Assembly: GCF_013155295.1 (NCBI RefSeq)
Contig: NZ_JABJXT010000002.1
Span: 159,228-223,227 of the forward strand
Length of the DNA: 64,000 nucleotides
Reading direction: 5' to 3'
Source: Pseudogemmobacter hezensis
GTDB lineage: Bacteria; Pseudomonadota; Alphaproteobacteria; Rhodobacterales; Rhodobacteraceae
Shown in pieces: positions 41,023 through 51,130 of this stretch (within the stretch, counting starts at the first letter, position 1; every line of letters begins with the position of its first letter). Below the pieces are notes generated by a model. It had not been told where the DNA came from. It searched no databases and saw nothing but the letters and a program-made list of their open reading frames with translations. The position numbers and the translations under genes were made by a program.

Positions 41023-42555
41023 ATGATAACGCGATCCGGTGCAGCGGGCTTTCTCGCTGCGCTTCTTTTCACTCTCCTGCCCATCCTGCCAGGCCCTGCC
41101 AAAGCTCAGGATATCACTCTGATCTCGCGTGAGGGCAGCATCGTGCTGCCCGGAACGCTGCAAGGGTATGATGGCGAGTTTTACCGCATCGAAACCGCCT
41201 GGGGGCTGCTGACAGTTGATGGCCAGGGGGTGATCTGCGAGGGCCCCGCCTGCCCCGATCTGACGACCCCGCGCGCCACTATCCGCGTGGTTGGCGCCCC
41301 CGATGCCGGAGAGCGGCTGCTGCCCCCCCTGTTTCGCAGCTTTGCCGCCGTGCGCGGCATGGCGTTTCGTGAGGTGACGCCGCCCGAAGGCGCCGTCTGG
41401 GCCGCACAGATTTTCAAAGAGCAGGACGATACGGTGCTGGCCGATATCGCCTTCACGCCGATGCTGCCCGATCAGGCCCGTACGGCACTGGAAAGCGGCG
41501 GGGCAGAGTTGCAGCTTTCGGCGATTCCCTCACGCACCACTGGCGCGCGGCCAATCGCGCTGGACGCCCTGGTGCCAGTGATGGCCCCGGGAAATCCGAC
41601 GCCGCAGATTTCAACCGTCAACCTGGCCCGCGCCCTCTCTGGCCAGGCGAAAAACTGGCGCGATATGGGCGGGCCCGATATGCCCATCGTGCTGCATGGA
41701 CTTGCGTCCGACACCGACATGTCCCGCGCCCTGTCCGAGCGGCTGGGGGCAGAGATCAAAGCAGACGTGCTGCATCCCGATATGGCCAGCCTGGCTGAGG
41801 CGGTTGCGAAAGACCCCTGGGCGCTGGCGATCACGGGCCGCGCCGAAATGGCCCCGGCCTCTGCCGCACCGCTGGTGGACAGCTGTGGCTTTCCGCTGCT
41901 GCCGCTGCCGATTGCCGTTAAGGCCGAAGATTATCCGCTGGCCCTGCCACAATTCCTGCTGCCTGCCCCACGACGCATCCCCGTTTTCGCCCGTGAGTTT
42001 CTGGAATTTACCGCCACGCCCCGCGCGGGCCATGTAGTTGCAGCCGCCGGGTTCATCGACCGCTCGGTCGAATCGGCACCGATGACCCAGGACGGGCTGC
42101 GCCTGATCAATGCCATTCTGGGGGCTGGCGACGATGTCACGCTTACCGACCTGAAACGTCTGGCAGAGGTGATGAACGGGGCAGACCGCCTTTCGCTGAC
42201 GTTCCGTTTTGAGGAAAACACCTCGGTTCTGGACGCCAGCAGCCAGGAAAATCTGGCACAGTTGGCCCGGATGATCGCCTCAGAAAGCTTTCCTGCCAAG
42301 ACGCTGATTTTGGCGGGTTTTTCGGATGGAAAGGGCGAGGCCAGCGCCAATAAAGCCCTTTCTGCGGAACGGGCGGGGCGTGTTGCCCAGGATCTGGCCG
42401 ATCTTGCCCCCGACCTGCGCGCGGATCAGATCCCGATCACCGAGGGCTTTGGCGAAGCGCTGCCAATGGCCTGTGATGAGACGGTGATCGGCCGTCGGCT
42501 TAATCGCCGGGTCGAGTTGTGGATCGTGCCCAATTTCACGCCAGAGCCCCTCTGA
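41023..42555 (+). CDS. PstS-like substrate-binding domain fused to an OmpA peptidoglycan-binding domain
   Basis: 510 residues with signal peptide about 1-29. After a small N-terminal domain (ITLISREGSIVLPGTLQGYD, C72 and C77), residues about 90-345 look like a type II periplasmic phosphate-binding protein. Its features are IAFTPMLPDQA, IALDALVPVMAPGNPTPQIS, and NLARALSGQAKNWRDMGGPD, the usual 'alternative ligand' segment of PstS relatives. Residues about 385-505 form an OmpA_C domain (LTFRFEENTSVLDASSQENL, LAGFSDGKGEASANKALSAE, NRRVELWIV). It would bind a ligand while anchored to the cell wall. It ends 2 bp from the convergent radC stop. Confidence 0.85.
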   Translation: MITRSGAAGFLAALLFTLLPILPGPAKAQDITLISREGSIVLPGTLQGYDGEFYRIETAWGLLTVDGQGVICEGPACPDLTTPRATIRVVGAPDAGERLLPPLFRSFAAVRGMAFREVTPPEGAVWAAQIFKEQDDTVLADIAFTPMLPDQARTALESGGAELQLSAIPSRTTGARPIALDALVPVMAPGNPTPQISTVNLARALSGQAKNWRDMGGPDMPIVLHGLASDTDMSRALSERLGAEIKADVLHPDMASLAEAVAKDPWALAITGRAEMAPASAAPLVDSCGFPLLPLPIAVKAEDYPLALPQFLLPAPRRIPVFAREFLEFTATPRAGHVVAAAGFIDRSVESAPMTQDGLRLINAILGAGDDVTLTDLKRLAEVMNGADRLSLTFRFEENTSVLDASSQENLAQLARMIASESFPAKTLILAGFSDGKGEASANKALSAERAGRVAQDLADLAPDLRADQIPITEGFGEALPMACDETVIGRRLNRRVELWIVPNFTPEPL

Positions 42556-42557
42556 CC

Positions 42558-43334
42558 TTACAAATAGCCCAGCGAGCGAAAACTGACCTCACGCCCCTGG
42601 CCGATAACCAGGTGGTCATGCAGGGTAATCCCAAGCGCGTTGCAGGCGTCCTGGATCTGCATCGTCATCGAGATATCCGCGTCTGACGGGGTTGGGTCGC
42701 CCGACGGGTGATTGTGGACCAGGATCATCGCAGAGGCATTCAGCTCTAACCCGCGTTTGACCACCTCGCGGGGATAGACCGGCACATGGTCAACCGTGCC
42801 CTTTGCCTGTTCTTCATCGGCGATCAGCACGTTTTTGCGGTCCAGGAACAGGATGCGGAACTGCTCGGTCTCGCGATGCGCCATGACAGTGTGGCAATAG
42901 TCGAGCAGCGCATCCCATGAGGAAAGGACCGGCTGATTGATCACCCGCGCCCGCATCATCCGCTGCGCCGAGGCGCCAACGATATGCAGCTCCAGCGCGA
43001 CGGCCTCCCCCACGCCTTTCACCGTCAAAAGGCGGCTAAGGGGCGCCGTCACGACCCGATTGAAATCGCCGAAGGTCTCCAGCAACAAACGGGCCAGCGG
43101 CTTTACATCCTGGCGCGGGATAGCACGAAAGAGCAGCAGTTCCAGCAGTTCATAATCCGGCATTGCGGAGGCGCCACCTTCCAGAAAACGGCTGCGCAAA
43201 CGCTTGCGATGATCCTGGATGTAGCTGGGCAAACGCCCGCCCGCCCCTGTCGGAACCGTTTCAGCAAGCGCCTCATCCCCGAAAGGAAGGAAGGGCGGCA
43301 GCGGTGATTCTGCGAAGGATTGATGCTTTGCCAT
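42558..43334 (-). CDS. radC: RadC-family JAMM/MPN+ domain protein
   Basis: 258 residues. An N-terminal helix-hairpin-helix-like region (PDYELLELLLFRAIPRQDVK) precedes the metal-binding JAB domain with VHNHPSGDPTPSDADI near 209-224, the H-x-H-x7-S-x2-D signature. E. coli RadC was once linked to repair, but the family function remains unsettled. It lies 126 bp downstream of dnaJ with a terminator between them. Confidence 0.93.
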   Translation of the reverse strand: MAKHQSFAESPLPPFLPFGDEALAETVPTGAGGRLPSYIQDHRKRLRSRFLEGGASAMPDYELLELLLFRAIPRQDVKPLARLLLETFGDFNRVVTAPLSRLLTVKGVGEAVALELHIVGASAQRMMRARVINQPVLSSWDALLDYCHTVMAHRETEQFRILFLDRKNVLIADEEQAKGTVDHVPVYPREVVKRGLELNASAMILVHNHPSGDPTPSDADISMTMQIQDACNALGITLHDHLVIGQGREVSFRSLGYL

Positions 43335-43405
43335 AAGGCCAGCATCCGGGCTGATGGTTTATAAATTCCTAACAAACGCGCCGCCTGCCAGAAATCCCCC
43401 GTAAT

Positions 43406-43438
43406 AAAAACGGGCCGCCCCCGGCTGGAAGCGGCCCG
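43406..43438 (-). terminator. Rho-independent terminator after dnaJ
   Basis: On the minus strand CGGGCCGC pairs with GCGGCCCG across a 12-nt loop and is followed by TTTTT (A-run at 43406-43410 on the plus strand). It lies 22 bp past the dnaJ stop. Confidence 0.85.
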
Positions 43439-43460
43439 AATTACCGATGCAAAGGCCTGA

Positions 43461-44615
43461 TCAGCCCTTCATCCCATCCCAGAAGCCTTTGACCTTAGAG
43501 AAGAAGTTCGACCCTTCCGGGTTGTTCTCCTCTGAGAGTTTTTCGAACTCGGTCAGCAGTTCTTTCTGGCGCGATGTCAGGTTCACCGGGGTCTCGACCC
43601 GCAGCTCGATCACCATATCGCCGGTGCCGCCGCCGCGCAGAGCGGGCATGCCCTTGCCGCGCAGGCGCATTTGCTTGCCCGACTGCGCCCCTGCAGGCAC
43701 TTTGACCCGGCTGCGCCCACCGTCGATCGTCGGCACCTCGACCTCGCCACCCAGCGAGGCGCGGGCCATCGAAATCGGCACCGGGAAGAACAGATGCACG
43801 CCGTCGCGCTGGAAGAGCGCGTGCTCTCTTACCTCGATAAAGATGTAGAGATCGCCCGAGGGACCGCCGCGCAGGCCCGCCTCGCCCTCACCGGCCAGCC
43901 GGATCCGGGTGCCAGTTTCGACGCCGGGCGGGATATTGACCGAGAGCTGACGATCCTTCTCGATCCGCCCCGCACCATGGCAGTTTTTGCACGGATTTTT
44001 GATGATCTGGCCAGTCCCGGAACAGGTGGGACAGGTGCGTTCAACCGTGAAAAAGCCCTGCTGCGCCCGAACCTTGCCCATGCCTGAACAGGTCGGACAG
44101 GTCTGAGGTTCAGCCCCGCCCTCGGCACCGGAACCGTGGCAGACATCACATTGCACCGAGCCCGGCACTGAGATCGTCTTATGGACGCCCTTCCAGGCCT
44201 CTTCCAGCGTCACCCGCAGGTTATAGCGCAGATCCGAGCCACGTTGCGCACGTTGCCGCCCGCCACCGCCGCCCTGACCGCGACCGCCCATGAAATCGCC
44301 AAACAGATCCTCGAACACATCCGAGAAGGCGCTGGCGAAATCGCCCTGCTGGTTAAAACCGCCGCGCTGGCCCCCGCCGCCCATGCCGCCCTCAAAGGCC
44401 GCATGGCCGAAACGGTCATAGGCTGCCTTCTTCTCGGCATCCTTCAACACGTCATAGGCCTCGTTCACCTCTTTGAACTGAGCCTCGGCATTGGGGTTGT
44501 CAGAGTTGCGGTCGGGGTGCAGCTCTTTCGCCTTCTGGCGATAGGCTTTCTTCAATTCGTCGGCACTGGCCCCACGGGATACGCCGAGAACCTCGTAGTA
44601 GTCGCGTTTTGCCAT
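43461..44615 (-). CDS. dnaJ: Chaperone DnaJ
   Basis: 384 residues. J domain 1-70 with the HPD motif ([10 protein letters not shown]). Gly/Phe-rich linker about 75-130 ([18 protein letters not shown]). Four CxxCxGxG zinc repeats about 150-215 ([32 protein letters not shown]), then the two C-terminal client-binding domains. It stimulates DnaK ATPase. It follows dnaK by 69 bp; that gap holds an imperfect GC hairpin that may reduce read-through. Confidence 0.98.
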   Translation of the reverse strand: MAKRDYYEVLGVSRGASADELKKAYRQKAKELHPDRNSDNPNAEAQFKEVNEAYDVLKDAEKKAAYDRFGHAAFEGGMGGGGQRGGFNQQGDFASAFSDVFEDLFGDFMGGRGQGGGGGRQRAQRGSDLRYNLRVTLEEAWKGVHKTISVPGSVQCDVCHGSGAEGGAEPQTCPTCSGMGKVRAQQGFFTVERTCPTCSGTGQIIKNPCKNCHGAGRIEKDRQLSVNIPPGVETGTRIRLAGEGEAGLRGGPSGDLYIFIEVREHALFQRDGVHLFFPVPISMARASLGGEVEVPTIDGGRSRVKVPAGAQSGKQMRLRGKGMPALRGGGTGDMVIELRVETPVNLTSRQKELLTEFEKLSEENNPEGSNFFSKVKGFWDGMKG

Positions 44616-44684
44616 AGCAAAAGACCTCTCCTGACCGGAGAAGGGCGACCCGTCGGGCCGCCCCCATTCCCGGTCAAAACGGAA

Positions 44685-46595
44685 TTACTTCCGCTTGTTG
44701 TCGCCCAGATCCTCGAAGTCAGCATCGACGATATTGTCATCATCGACCGGACGCGCGTCCCCCTCATCATCGCCACCGGCTTCACCAGCCTGGGCTTTGT
44801 AGATGGCTTCGCCGAGTTTCATCGCGGCTTCGGTGAGGTTCTGGATGCCCGATTTGATCTTGCCGGCATCCTCGCCTTTCAGCGCCTCTTCCAGCGGGAC
44901 CATCGCAAATTCAATCGCCTCGACGGTGGAAGGATCGACCTTATCACCATGTTCTTTCAGCGATTTCTTCGTCGAATCGAGCAGGCTTTCACCCTGGTTT
45001 TTGGCCTCGACCACCTCACGCCGTGCTTTGTCGGCATCGGCATTGGCCTCGGCGTCGCGGACCATTTTCTCGATATCCTCATCCGAAAGACCGCCGGACG
45101 CCTGGATCGTGATCTTCTGCTCACGATTGGTGCCTTTGTCTTTCGCGGAAACCGAGACGATGCCGTTGGCGTCGATGTCGAACGTCACCTCGATCTGCGG
45201 CACGCCGCGCGGGGCGGGCGGGATCTGTTCCAGATTGAACATGCCGAGGATCTTGTTGTCCGCGGCCATTTCACGCTCGCCCTGGAAGACGCGGATGGTC
45301 ACAGCCGACTGATTGTCCTCAGCGGTCGAGAAAACCTGCGACTTTTTGGTCGGGATCGTGGTGTTGCGGTCGATCAGACGGGTGAACACGCCGCCCAGCG
45401 TCTCGATGCCCAGCGAAAGCGGGGTCACGTCCAGCAGAACCACGTCTTTGACGTCGCCCTGCAGAACGCCAGCCTGAACAGCAGCGCCCATCGCCACGAC
45501 TTCGTCGGGGTTCACGCCTTTATGCGGCTCTTTGCCGAAGAATTTGGTGACCTCTTCGATCACGCGCGGCATCCGGGTCATACCACCGACCAGAACCACC
45601 TCATCGATATCATCCTTGGACAGGCCTGCGTCTTTCAGCGCAGCCTGGCAGGGCTTCATCGACTTGACGATCAGATCGCCGACCAGGCTTTCCAGCTTGG
45701 CACGGGTCAGCTTGACCACCAGGTGGAGCGGCTGGCCAGTGTTCTTGTCCATCGAGATGAACGGCTGGTTAATGTCGGTCTGCGAGGACGAGGACAGCTC
45801 GATCTTGGCCTTTTCAGCAGCCTCTTTCAAACGCTGCAGCGCCATCTTGTCCAGCGTCAGATCAACGCCGTGCTCTTTCTTGAACTCATCGGCCAGGAAC
45901 TGGACGATGCGCATGTCGAAGTCTTCACCACCCAGGAAGGTGTCACCATTGGTGGACTTCACCTCGAAGAGGCCGTCGTCGATCTCAAGGATGGTGATGT
46001 CGAAGGTACCGCCGCCGAGGTCATAAACCGCGATGGTCTTGGTCTCTTTCTTGTCGAGGCCGTAAGCCAGCGCAGCCGCGGTCGGCTCGTTGATGATGCG
46101 CAGCACTTCGAGGCCAGCGATCTTGCCGGCATCTTTGGTGGCCTGACGCTGAGCGTCGTTGAAATAGGCGGGAACAGTGATCACAGCCTGGGTGACGGTT
46201 TCACCGAGGTAGGATTCTGCGGTTTCCTTCATCTTTTGCAGGATGAACGCCGAGATTTGCGAGGGCGAATATTTCTCGCCGCGCACCTGGACCCAGGCGT
46301 CGCCATTGCCAGAATCGACAATGTCATAGGGAACCAGTTTTTTGTCTTTTTCCACTTCGACATCGCCGATACGGCGGCCGATCAGGCGCTTTACCGCGAA
46401 AACGGTGTTCGAGGCATTAGTGACAGCCTGACGCTTGGCGGCCTGGCCGACCAGGCGCTCACCCTCGGTGAAGCCGACGATCGAGGGCGTGGTGCGTGCC
46501 CCTTCCGAATTTTCGATAACGCGCGGCTGCGAGCCATCCATGATAGCAACGCAAGAGTTGGTCGTACCGAGGTCAATACCGATGACTTTGGCCAT
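44685..46595 (-). CDS. dnaK: Chaperone DnaK (Hsp70)
   Basis: 636 residues from the ATG at 46595; a 19-residue upstream extension was rejected. The nucleotide-binding domain starts [33 protein letters not shown] and [17 protein letters not shown] are the other two signatures. The substrate-binding domain and helical lid follow, ending in the acidic [19 protein letters not shown] tail. It folds nascent and stress-damaged proteins with DnaJ and GrpE. A heat-shock-like promoter lies 120-150 bp upstream. Confidence 0.98.
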   Translation of the reverse strand: MAKVIGIDLGTTNSCVAIMDGSQPRVIENSEGARTTPSIVGFTEGERLVGQAAKRQAVTNASNTVFAVKRLIGRRIGDVEVEKDKKLVPYDIVDSGNGDAWVQVRGEKYSPSQISAFILQKMKETAESYLGETVTQAVITVPAYFNDAQRQATKDAGKIAGLEVLRIINEPTAAALAYGLDKKETKTIAVYDLGGGTFDITILEIDDGLFEVKSTNGDTFLGGEDFDMRIVQFLADEFKKEHGVDLTLDKMALQRLKEAAEKAKIELSSSSQTDINQPFISMDKNTGQPLHLVVKLTRAKLESLVGDLIVKSMKPCQAALKDAGLSKDDIDEVVLVGGMTRMPRVIEEVTKFFGKEPHKGVNPDEVVAMGAAVQAGVLQGDVKDVVLLDVTPLSLGIETLGGVFTRLIDRNTTIPTKKSQVFSTAEDNQSAVTIRVFQGEREMAADNKILGMFNLEQIPPAPRGVPQIEVTFDIDANGIVSVSAKDKGTNREQKITIQASGGLSDEDIEKMVRDAEANADADKARREVVEAKNQGESLLDSTKKSLKEHGDKVDPSTVEAIEFAMVPLEEALKGEDAGKIKSGIQNLTEAAMKLGEAIYKAQAGEAGGDDEGDARPVDDDNIVDADFEDLGDNKRK

Positions 46596-46716
46596 ATTTG
46601 CATCCCTTTCTTCAGGCGATCTCCCCCGTGTCTTGCCCGGAAACTTCGGCACAGGAGCGGGGTTATGGAATGGATCGGATGTCCCGCCCTTCGATGGGTC
46701 ACCCGTTGATGGGGCG

Positions 46717-46745
46717 TATATAGGCAGGGCGATTTACGCCTGCAA
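46717..46745 (-). promoter_or_regulatory. Candidate heat-shock promoter of dnaK
   Basis: On the minus strand TTGCAG (46740-46745) is followed by CCTATATA (46717-46724) after about 15-16 bp, some 125 bp before the ATG. The C-Y-T-A-T-N-T -10 form resembles RpoH promoters described in alphaproteobacteria. The rest of the 306-bp gap 46596-46901 holds no gene. Confidence 0.5.
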
Positions 46746-46860
46746 CGGGCCTGCAACAGAGTCTGCGGCGATTTTTCACAATCCTGTGCCAGATCTGCAT
46801 GCAATTTGCCGCCACAGCCCATTCACGGCCTGCCCCCGGGCAGAAAATATCCACCAGAGG

Positions 46861-46885
46861 CCGGCCTGTCGCGGCAGCAGGCCGG
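46861..46885 (-). terminator. Hairpin after the ABC-2 permease gene
   Basis: CCGGCCTG (46861-46868) pairs with CAGGCCGG (46878-46885) around a 9-nt loop, 17 bp past the permease stop on the minus strand. There is no strong T-tract. Confidence 0.5.
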
Positions 46886-46901
46886 TCAGCTGCAGCAGGG
46901 A

Positions 46902-47726
46902 TCAGCGCCGCTTGCCCCAGCTGGCCGATGCGTATTTGCGGGTGAAAAATTGCCCCATCAGCCCAATCATCAGGCAGATCAGCATCGCCCAGATCGGGTA
47001 TTCGATATTGGTATAGCGCGGCTGATAGTTCAGAAAGATATGGCCCCGCCCCTGGTCAATCGTATGGTAAAGCGGGTTCCAGTCGAATTTAGAGCGCATC
47101 CAGCTGGTGGCCTGATTGGCCAGAAACATCTTGCCAGAGGCAATCATATTCGCCCGCTGATAGATTGTTGCCAGAATACCGACCAGATCCGGGTTCCATG
47201 GCTTGGCGGCATAGAAAATCAGTCCGATCGCCGCGCCAGAGGCCCAGGACAGCACGAACATGCCCAATGTTCCGACCGGGTCATAGATGGTGATCGGTCT
47301 CATCAGGGCGTGATAGGCAAAGAGGATCACCACTGCGGCGAAGGTCTGTTTGTAAAGCGCTGCAAGCGCCGCCGAAACAACCGCGATGATCGGGTTCATC
47401 GGCGCATGCATCATCATCGCCGAGGCCGGACCATCCGCGCCAGACACCGCCCCCAGGGCCTTTACATGGGTCAGGAACATGAACACCCCTGACATCACAT
47501 AAAGAATAAAGTCCCCCCGAACCGCCAGCCGGCGCATGCCCAGCACGTCAAACATGACCACAAAGATCACCAGGACCAGCGCCGCCTGCACCACATTCAT
47601 CACCATTGCGGTGACGGCATTGGAATGCGTGCCGCGCAACTGGCGCACCGTTGCGTGATAGATCACCTCAAGCAGCTCAAAGCCGCCCGACATACGGCTG
47701 GTTCGCTTCGCCTGCGGTCGAAACAT
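46902..47726 (-). CDS. ABC-2 type transporter permease, polysaccharide-export type
   Basis: 274 residues with AAGGA before the ATG. The ABC2_membrane fold shows six hydrophobic segments (about 42-62, 72-92, 115-140, 150-172, 182-200, 245-265), with the cytoplasmic N-terminal LLEVIYHATVRQLRGTHSNA typical of KpsM/Wzm capsule and O-antigen exporters. The permease would need a KpsT/Wzt-type ATPase, which is not adjacent. It diverges from cysQ over a 273-bp region in which I see no gene. The proximity to a glycosyltransferase/sulfotransferase cluster fits surface glycan export. Confidence 0.8.
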   Translation of the reverse strand: MFRPQAKRTSRMSGGFELLEVIYHATVRQLRGTHSNAVTAMVMNVVQAALVLVIFVVMFDVLGMRRLAVRGDFILYVMSGVFMFLTHVKALGAVSGADGPASAMMMHAPMNPIIAVVSAALAALYKQTFAAVVILFAYHALMRPITIYDPVGTLGMFVLSWASGAAIGLIFYAAKPWNPDLVGILATIYQRANMIASGKMFLANQATSWMRSKFDWNPLYHTIDQGRGHIFLNYQPRYTNIEYPIWAMLICLMIGLMGQFFTRKYASASWGKRR

Positions 47727-47999
47727 AGAGGAAGTCCTTGCTCTTTCGTTCGATGCATCCCCGGATCGGGTATGCCCTGCGTCAACGCGCCCGCCATTCT
47801 CTGCGCTGTCTGCGCCTGTACCTGGCCCATACCCGCACCTGGCCTGTAATAGTGCCGGATCCGGGGCAGGATATAGGAATTATCGCAGCAAATCCTTGCC
47901 GATCTCTTTCGCGCCCAGGATAAAGACCCTCAACACCCATGGCAATATTCGCGGCAACCGGCCAGATCATCCCTTTTTGTCGCAGATCCGGAGTATTTT

Positions 48000-48803
48000 A
48001 TGAATTTCGATCATCTGACATCCGTCATCCGCCGCCTTGCCCTGGAGGCCGGGGATCGGATCATGGAGATCTATAACGGCCCCGATTTCGAGGTGAAGGC
48101 CAAAGGCGATTCCAGCCCGGTGACCGAGGCTGATGAGGCCGCCGATGCGCTGATCTCGGCCGGGCTGCGCCTGGAATTTCCCGATGTGACCCTGATCACC
48201 GAGGAACAGGCCGCCAGCCATGCGCTGACCGCTTCGACCTTCCTGATCGTTGATCCGCTGGATGGCACCAAGGAATTCGTGCAGCGCCGGGGCGATTTCA
48301 CCGTCAATATCGCCTATGTCGAAAACGGCGTCCCGCTGCGCGGCGTGGTCTATGCCCCGGCCAAAGGGCGGCTGTTCTACACGCTCGCCGATGGGCAAGC
48401 CGTGGAAGAGACAGGCGATTTCGACAAAGCGACGCCCGGCCCCGTCACACCGCTGCAGGTCAGCCAGACCCCCGACAATCAGGCGCTGCTGGTGGTGGCC
48501 TCAAAATCGCACCGGGATGCGGCGACGGATGCCTATATCAATCTTTACCAGGTCGCCGATTCGAAAAGCGCGGGCTCCAGCCTGAAATTCTGTCTGGTCG
48601 CCACCGGCGAGGCCGATCTCTATCCGCGCCTTGGCCGCACCATGGAATGGGACACGGCCGCAGGTGATGCCGTCCTGCGCGGTGCGGGCGGCGAGGTGCT
48701 GCATTTCGACACCCATGCCGCTTTGACCTATGGCAAGCCGGGCTGGGACAACCCCTTCTTCATCGCCCGCGCCCCGAAAGTCGTGCTGAAAAAGCCGGTC
48801 TGA
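48000..48803 (+). CDS. cysQ: 3'(2'),5'-bisphosphate nucleotidase CysQ
   Basis: 267 residues, GGAG before the ATG. Inositol-monophosphatase-fold metal motifs are present: EEQ (62-64), DPLDGTKEFVQRRGDF (84-99) and WDTAAGDAVLRGAGGEVL near 217-234. This matches CysQ rather than SuhB. It hydrolyses PAP (3'-phosphoadenosine 5'-phosphate) to AMP, removing the by-product of PAPS-dependent sulfation and sulfate reduction. A PAPS-type sulfotransferase is encoded 5.4 kb downstream on the same strand, which gives a local metabolic link. Confidence 0.93.
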   Translation: MNFDHLTSVIRRLALEAGDRIMEIYNGPDFEVKAKGDSSPVTEADEAADALISAGLRLEFPDVTLITEEQAASHALTASTFLIVDPLDGTKEFVQRRGDFTVNIAYVENGVPLRGVVYAPAKGRLFYTLADGQAVEETGDFDKATPGPVTPLQVSQTPDNQALLVVASKSHRDAATDAYINLYQVADSKSAGSSLKFCLVATGEADLYPRLGRTMEWDTAAGDAVLRGAGGEVLHFDTHAALTYGKPGWDNPFFIARAPKVVLKKPV

Positions 48804-48873
48804 GCACGCCAGGAGACCAGTCAGACCCGCCCTCTTCCATCCCGCAGGGGTCGGATGGGGCCCGTTGCACAAG

Positions 48874-48907
48874 GGAAACGGTCGCCGGACCTCGCGCGAT
48901 CGTTTCC
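48874..48907 (+). terminator. Long hairpin between cysQ and galU
   Basis: GGAAACGGTCGC pairs with GCGATCGTTTCC over 12 positions with one G-T wobble and a 10-nt loop. No T-tract follows. It may end cysQ transcripts or be a protein-binding palindrome. Confidence 0.5.
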
Positions 48908-49101
48908 GGTGTCGCAACAGTATTCATCTCGACAAACGGCGCGCTTCGGGAAAGACTGGCGAAACCTGGCGCTTTTTCCCCCATCATTTCAGCAATTTTT
49001 CGCCTAAAGACATGCCAAGGCCTGAATCAGGACAAATTGTTCTGGGATGGCAGCCAATGAAGGTGCAAGAGCCGCACCGCAAAACCATACGAGTAGCGAA
49101 C

Positions 49102-50001
49102 ATGAAGCCCAAAAAGGTCACCAAGGCTGTTTTCCCCGTCGCCGGCCTCGGTACACGTTTTCTTCCGGCCACCAAGTCGATCCCGAAAGAGATCATGACG
49201 CTGGTCGACCGCCCGCTGATCCAATACGCGATTGATGAGGCGCGCTCGGCCGGGATCAAAGACTTCATCTTCGTCACCTCGCGCGGCAAATCGGCGCTGG
49301 AAGACTATTTCGACACCGCCCCCGAGCTGGAAAATGCGCTGAAAAAATCCGGCAAGGAACAGCTGCTGGAAGTGCTGAAATCCACCAATATGGATTCGGG
49401 TGCCATCGCCTATCTGCGGCAAAATCGTCCGCTGGGCCTGGGCCACGCGGTCTGGTGCGCCCGCAAGCTGATCGGCGACGAGCCTTTCGCCGTGCTTTTG
49501 CCCGATGACGTGATCGCGGCCGAACGGTCCTGCCTTGGCCAGATGGTCGAGGCCTATGAGGAAACCGGCGGCAATATGGTTGCGGCGATGGAAGTGGCCC
49601 CGGAAAAGGCCTCGTCCTATGGTGTGCTCGATATCGGTGAGGATATGGGCGCGGTCGTTCGCGCCAAGGGCATGGTTGAAAAGCCGCCTTTGGGCGAGGC
49701 GCCGTCGAACCTGGCGGTGATCGGCCGTTACATCCTGTCGCCCAAGGTGCTGCAGAACCTGAACCGCCTGAAACAGGGCGCAGGCGGAGAGATCCAGCTG
49801 ACCGACGCCATTGCCGAGGAAACCGGCGCTGACGGCACCGGGGTCTATGGCTTCCGCTTCCGCGGCATGCGGTATGACTGCGGATCGAAGGCCGGCTTCC
49901 TGCAGGCCACCGTCGCCTTTGGCCTGTCGCGCCCTGATTTGCGCGATGAGTTCTCGGCCTATCTGCATGATATGATCGCGCAACTCAAAGCCGCTGAGTA
50001 A
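49102..50001 (+). CDS. galU: UTP-glucose-1-phosphate uridylyltransferase GalU
   Basis: 299 residues from the ATG at 49102, where the family consensus begins. Nucleotidyltransferase signature VFPVAGLGTRFLPATKSIPK near 9-28, then PLGLGHAVWCAR near 111, LLPDDVI near 133 and GGEIQLTDAI near 227. It makes UDP-glucose for glycan and lipopolysaccharide synthesis. It is 22 bp upstream of the first glycosyltransferase and is probably co-transcribed with it. The 298-bp gap upstream contains a palindrome but no gene. Confidence 0.97.
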   Translation: MKPKKVTKAVFPVAGLGTRFLPATKSIPKEIMTLVDRPLIQYAIDEARSAGIKDFIFVTSRGKSALEDYFDTAPELENALKKSGKEQLLEVLKSTNMDSGAIAYLRQNRPLGLGHAVWCARKLIGDEPFAVLLPDDVIAAERSCLGQMVEAYEETGGNMVAAMEVAPEKASSYGVLDIGEDMGAVVRAKGMVEKPPLGEAPSNLAVIGRYILSPKVLQNLNRLKQGAGGEIQLTDAIAEETGADGTGVYGFRFRGMRYDCGSKAGFLQATVAFGLSRPDLRDEFSAYLHDMIAQLKAAE

Positions 50002-50022
50002 GCGGATGGGGGCGCTCTGACC

Positions 50023-51129
50023 ATGGGGGCGGGCCGCAATTCCCGCCCTTCGGGCTATAGCATCGGCGACGCCCCGGCCAGCCGCCCCGGCCAGCGTTTT
50101 TTGCAGCCGGGCCTGCTGGGAAATCTGTGGCAGGCCTGGCGGCTGCGCAATCGGCGCCGCGCCCTGCTGGCCCGGGCGCTGCGCAAACGGCGCGAGCTGA
50201 GGCGCGTCACCAATCACACCGCCAGCATCCGCAAGGGCGCGATCCTTTGCGCCATGGTGGTTCGCAATGAGGCCAACCGCCTGCCCTGGTTCCTGGACCA
50301 TCATCGTGCCCTGGGTGTTAACCATTTCCTGATCATCGACAATGACAGCACTGACAGCACGGCAGCGCTTTTGCGCGATCAGCCGGATGTCTCGCTTTGG
50401 TCCACCACTGGCTCTTACCGGAAATCGCGCTTCGGGCTGGACTGGCTGAACTGGGTGCTGATGCGGCACGGCAATGGCCATTGGTGCCTGGTGCTGGATG
50501 CCGATGAGCTGCTGGTCTACCCCTGGCATGAGACGCGGCCCCTGCCCGCGCTGACCGGATGGCTGGACAGCCAGGGCCTGGCGGCCATGCCCGCGATGAT
50601 GCTGGATCTTTACCCCGAGGGCCCGCTGGGCCAGCACCCCTATACGCCCGGCTCTGATCCGCTGCAGCTTTTGCAATGGTTCGACAGCGGCAATTACAGC
50701 CTGCAGGTGCAGCCGCAGCTGCGCAATCTGTGGATCCAGGGCGGCCCCCGCGCCCGCAGCTTTTTCGCCGATGATCCGCGCCGTGCCCCCACGCTGAACA
50801 AGATCCCGCTGGTCAAATGGTCCTGGCGCTATGCCTGGCTGAACTCGACCCATTCGCTGCTGCCTGCGCGGCTGAACCACACCTATGCCCGGGATGGCGG
50901 AGAGCTGATCTCGGGCGCATTGCTGCACACCAAATTCCTGCCCGAGATCATCGAAAAATCCGCCGAGGAAAAAGAGCGCCGCCAGCATTTCGCCGATCCC
51001 ACCCGCTTTGGCGATTACTATGACGGGCTGATCGCCGCGCCACAGCTGAAAACCCCAGAGTCAAAGCGCTATTCCGGCTGGCGCCAGCTTGAGGCGCTTG
51101 GCCTGCTGTCACGGGGAGGCTGGGTCTGA
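50023..51129 (+). CDS. Glycosyltransferase family 2-like protein (Glyco_tranf_2_4 type), copy 1
   Basis: 368 residues. A basic, Arg-rich N-terminal leader of about 70 residues is followed by a GT-A-like domain: ILCAMVVRNEANRLPWFLDH near 75, NHFLIIDNDSTDSTAALL near 100, and the metal-binding DADE in CLVLDADELLVYPW near 154. The C-terminal half has QWFDSGNYSLQ, NLWIQGGPRARSFFADDPRR and HTKFLPEI. This is the DUF/PF13704-like architecture related to GT92. Donor and acceptor are unknown. The next paralogue (51439-52449) shares most of these blocks, so the pair arose by duplication. Confidence 0.85.
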   Translation: MGAGRNSRPSGYSIGDAPASRPGQRFLQPGLLGNLWQAWRLRNRRRALLARALRKRRELRRVTNHTASIRKGAILCAMVVRNEANRLPWFLDHHRALGVNHFLIIDNDSTDSTAALLRDQPDVSLWSTTGSYRKSRFGLDWLNWVLMRHGNGHWCLVLDADELLVYPWHETRPLPALTGWLDSQGLAAMPAMMLDLYPEGPLGQHPYTPGSDPLQLLQWFDSGNYSLQVQPQLRNLWIQGGPRARSFFADDPRRAPTLNKIPLVKWSWRYAWLNSTHSLLPARLNHTYARDGGELISGALLHTKFLPEIIEKSAEEKERRQHFADPTRFGDYYDGLIAAPQLKTPESKRYSGWRQLEALGLLSRGGWV

Positions 51130-51130
51130 A

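Noticed and set aside
44616-44684. Terminator between dnaK and dnaJ
   Set aside because: The GC hairpin is imperfect, lacks a T-tract and dnaKJ are expected to be co-transcribed; left as a possible attenuator only.
49027-50988. 653-residue minus-strand frame across galU and the first glycosyltransferase
   Set aside because: Both opposite-strand genes are supported by motifs; no ribosome binding site or domain for the reverse frame.
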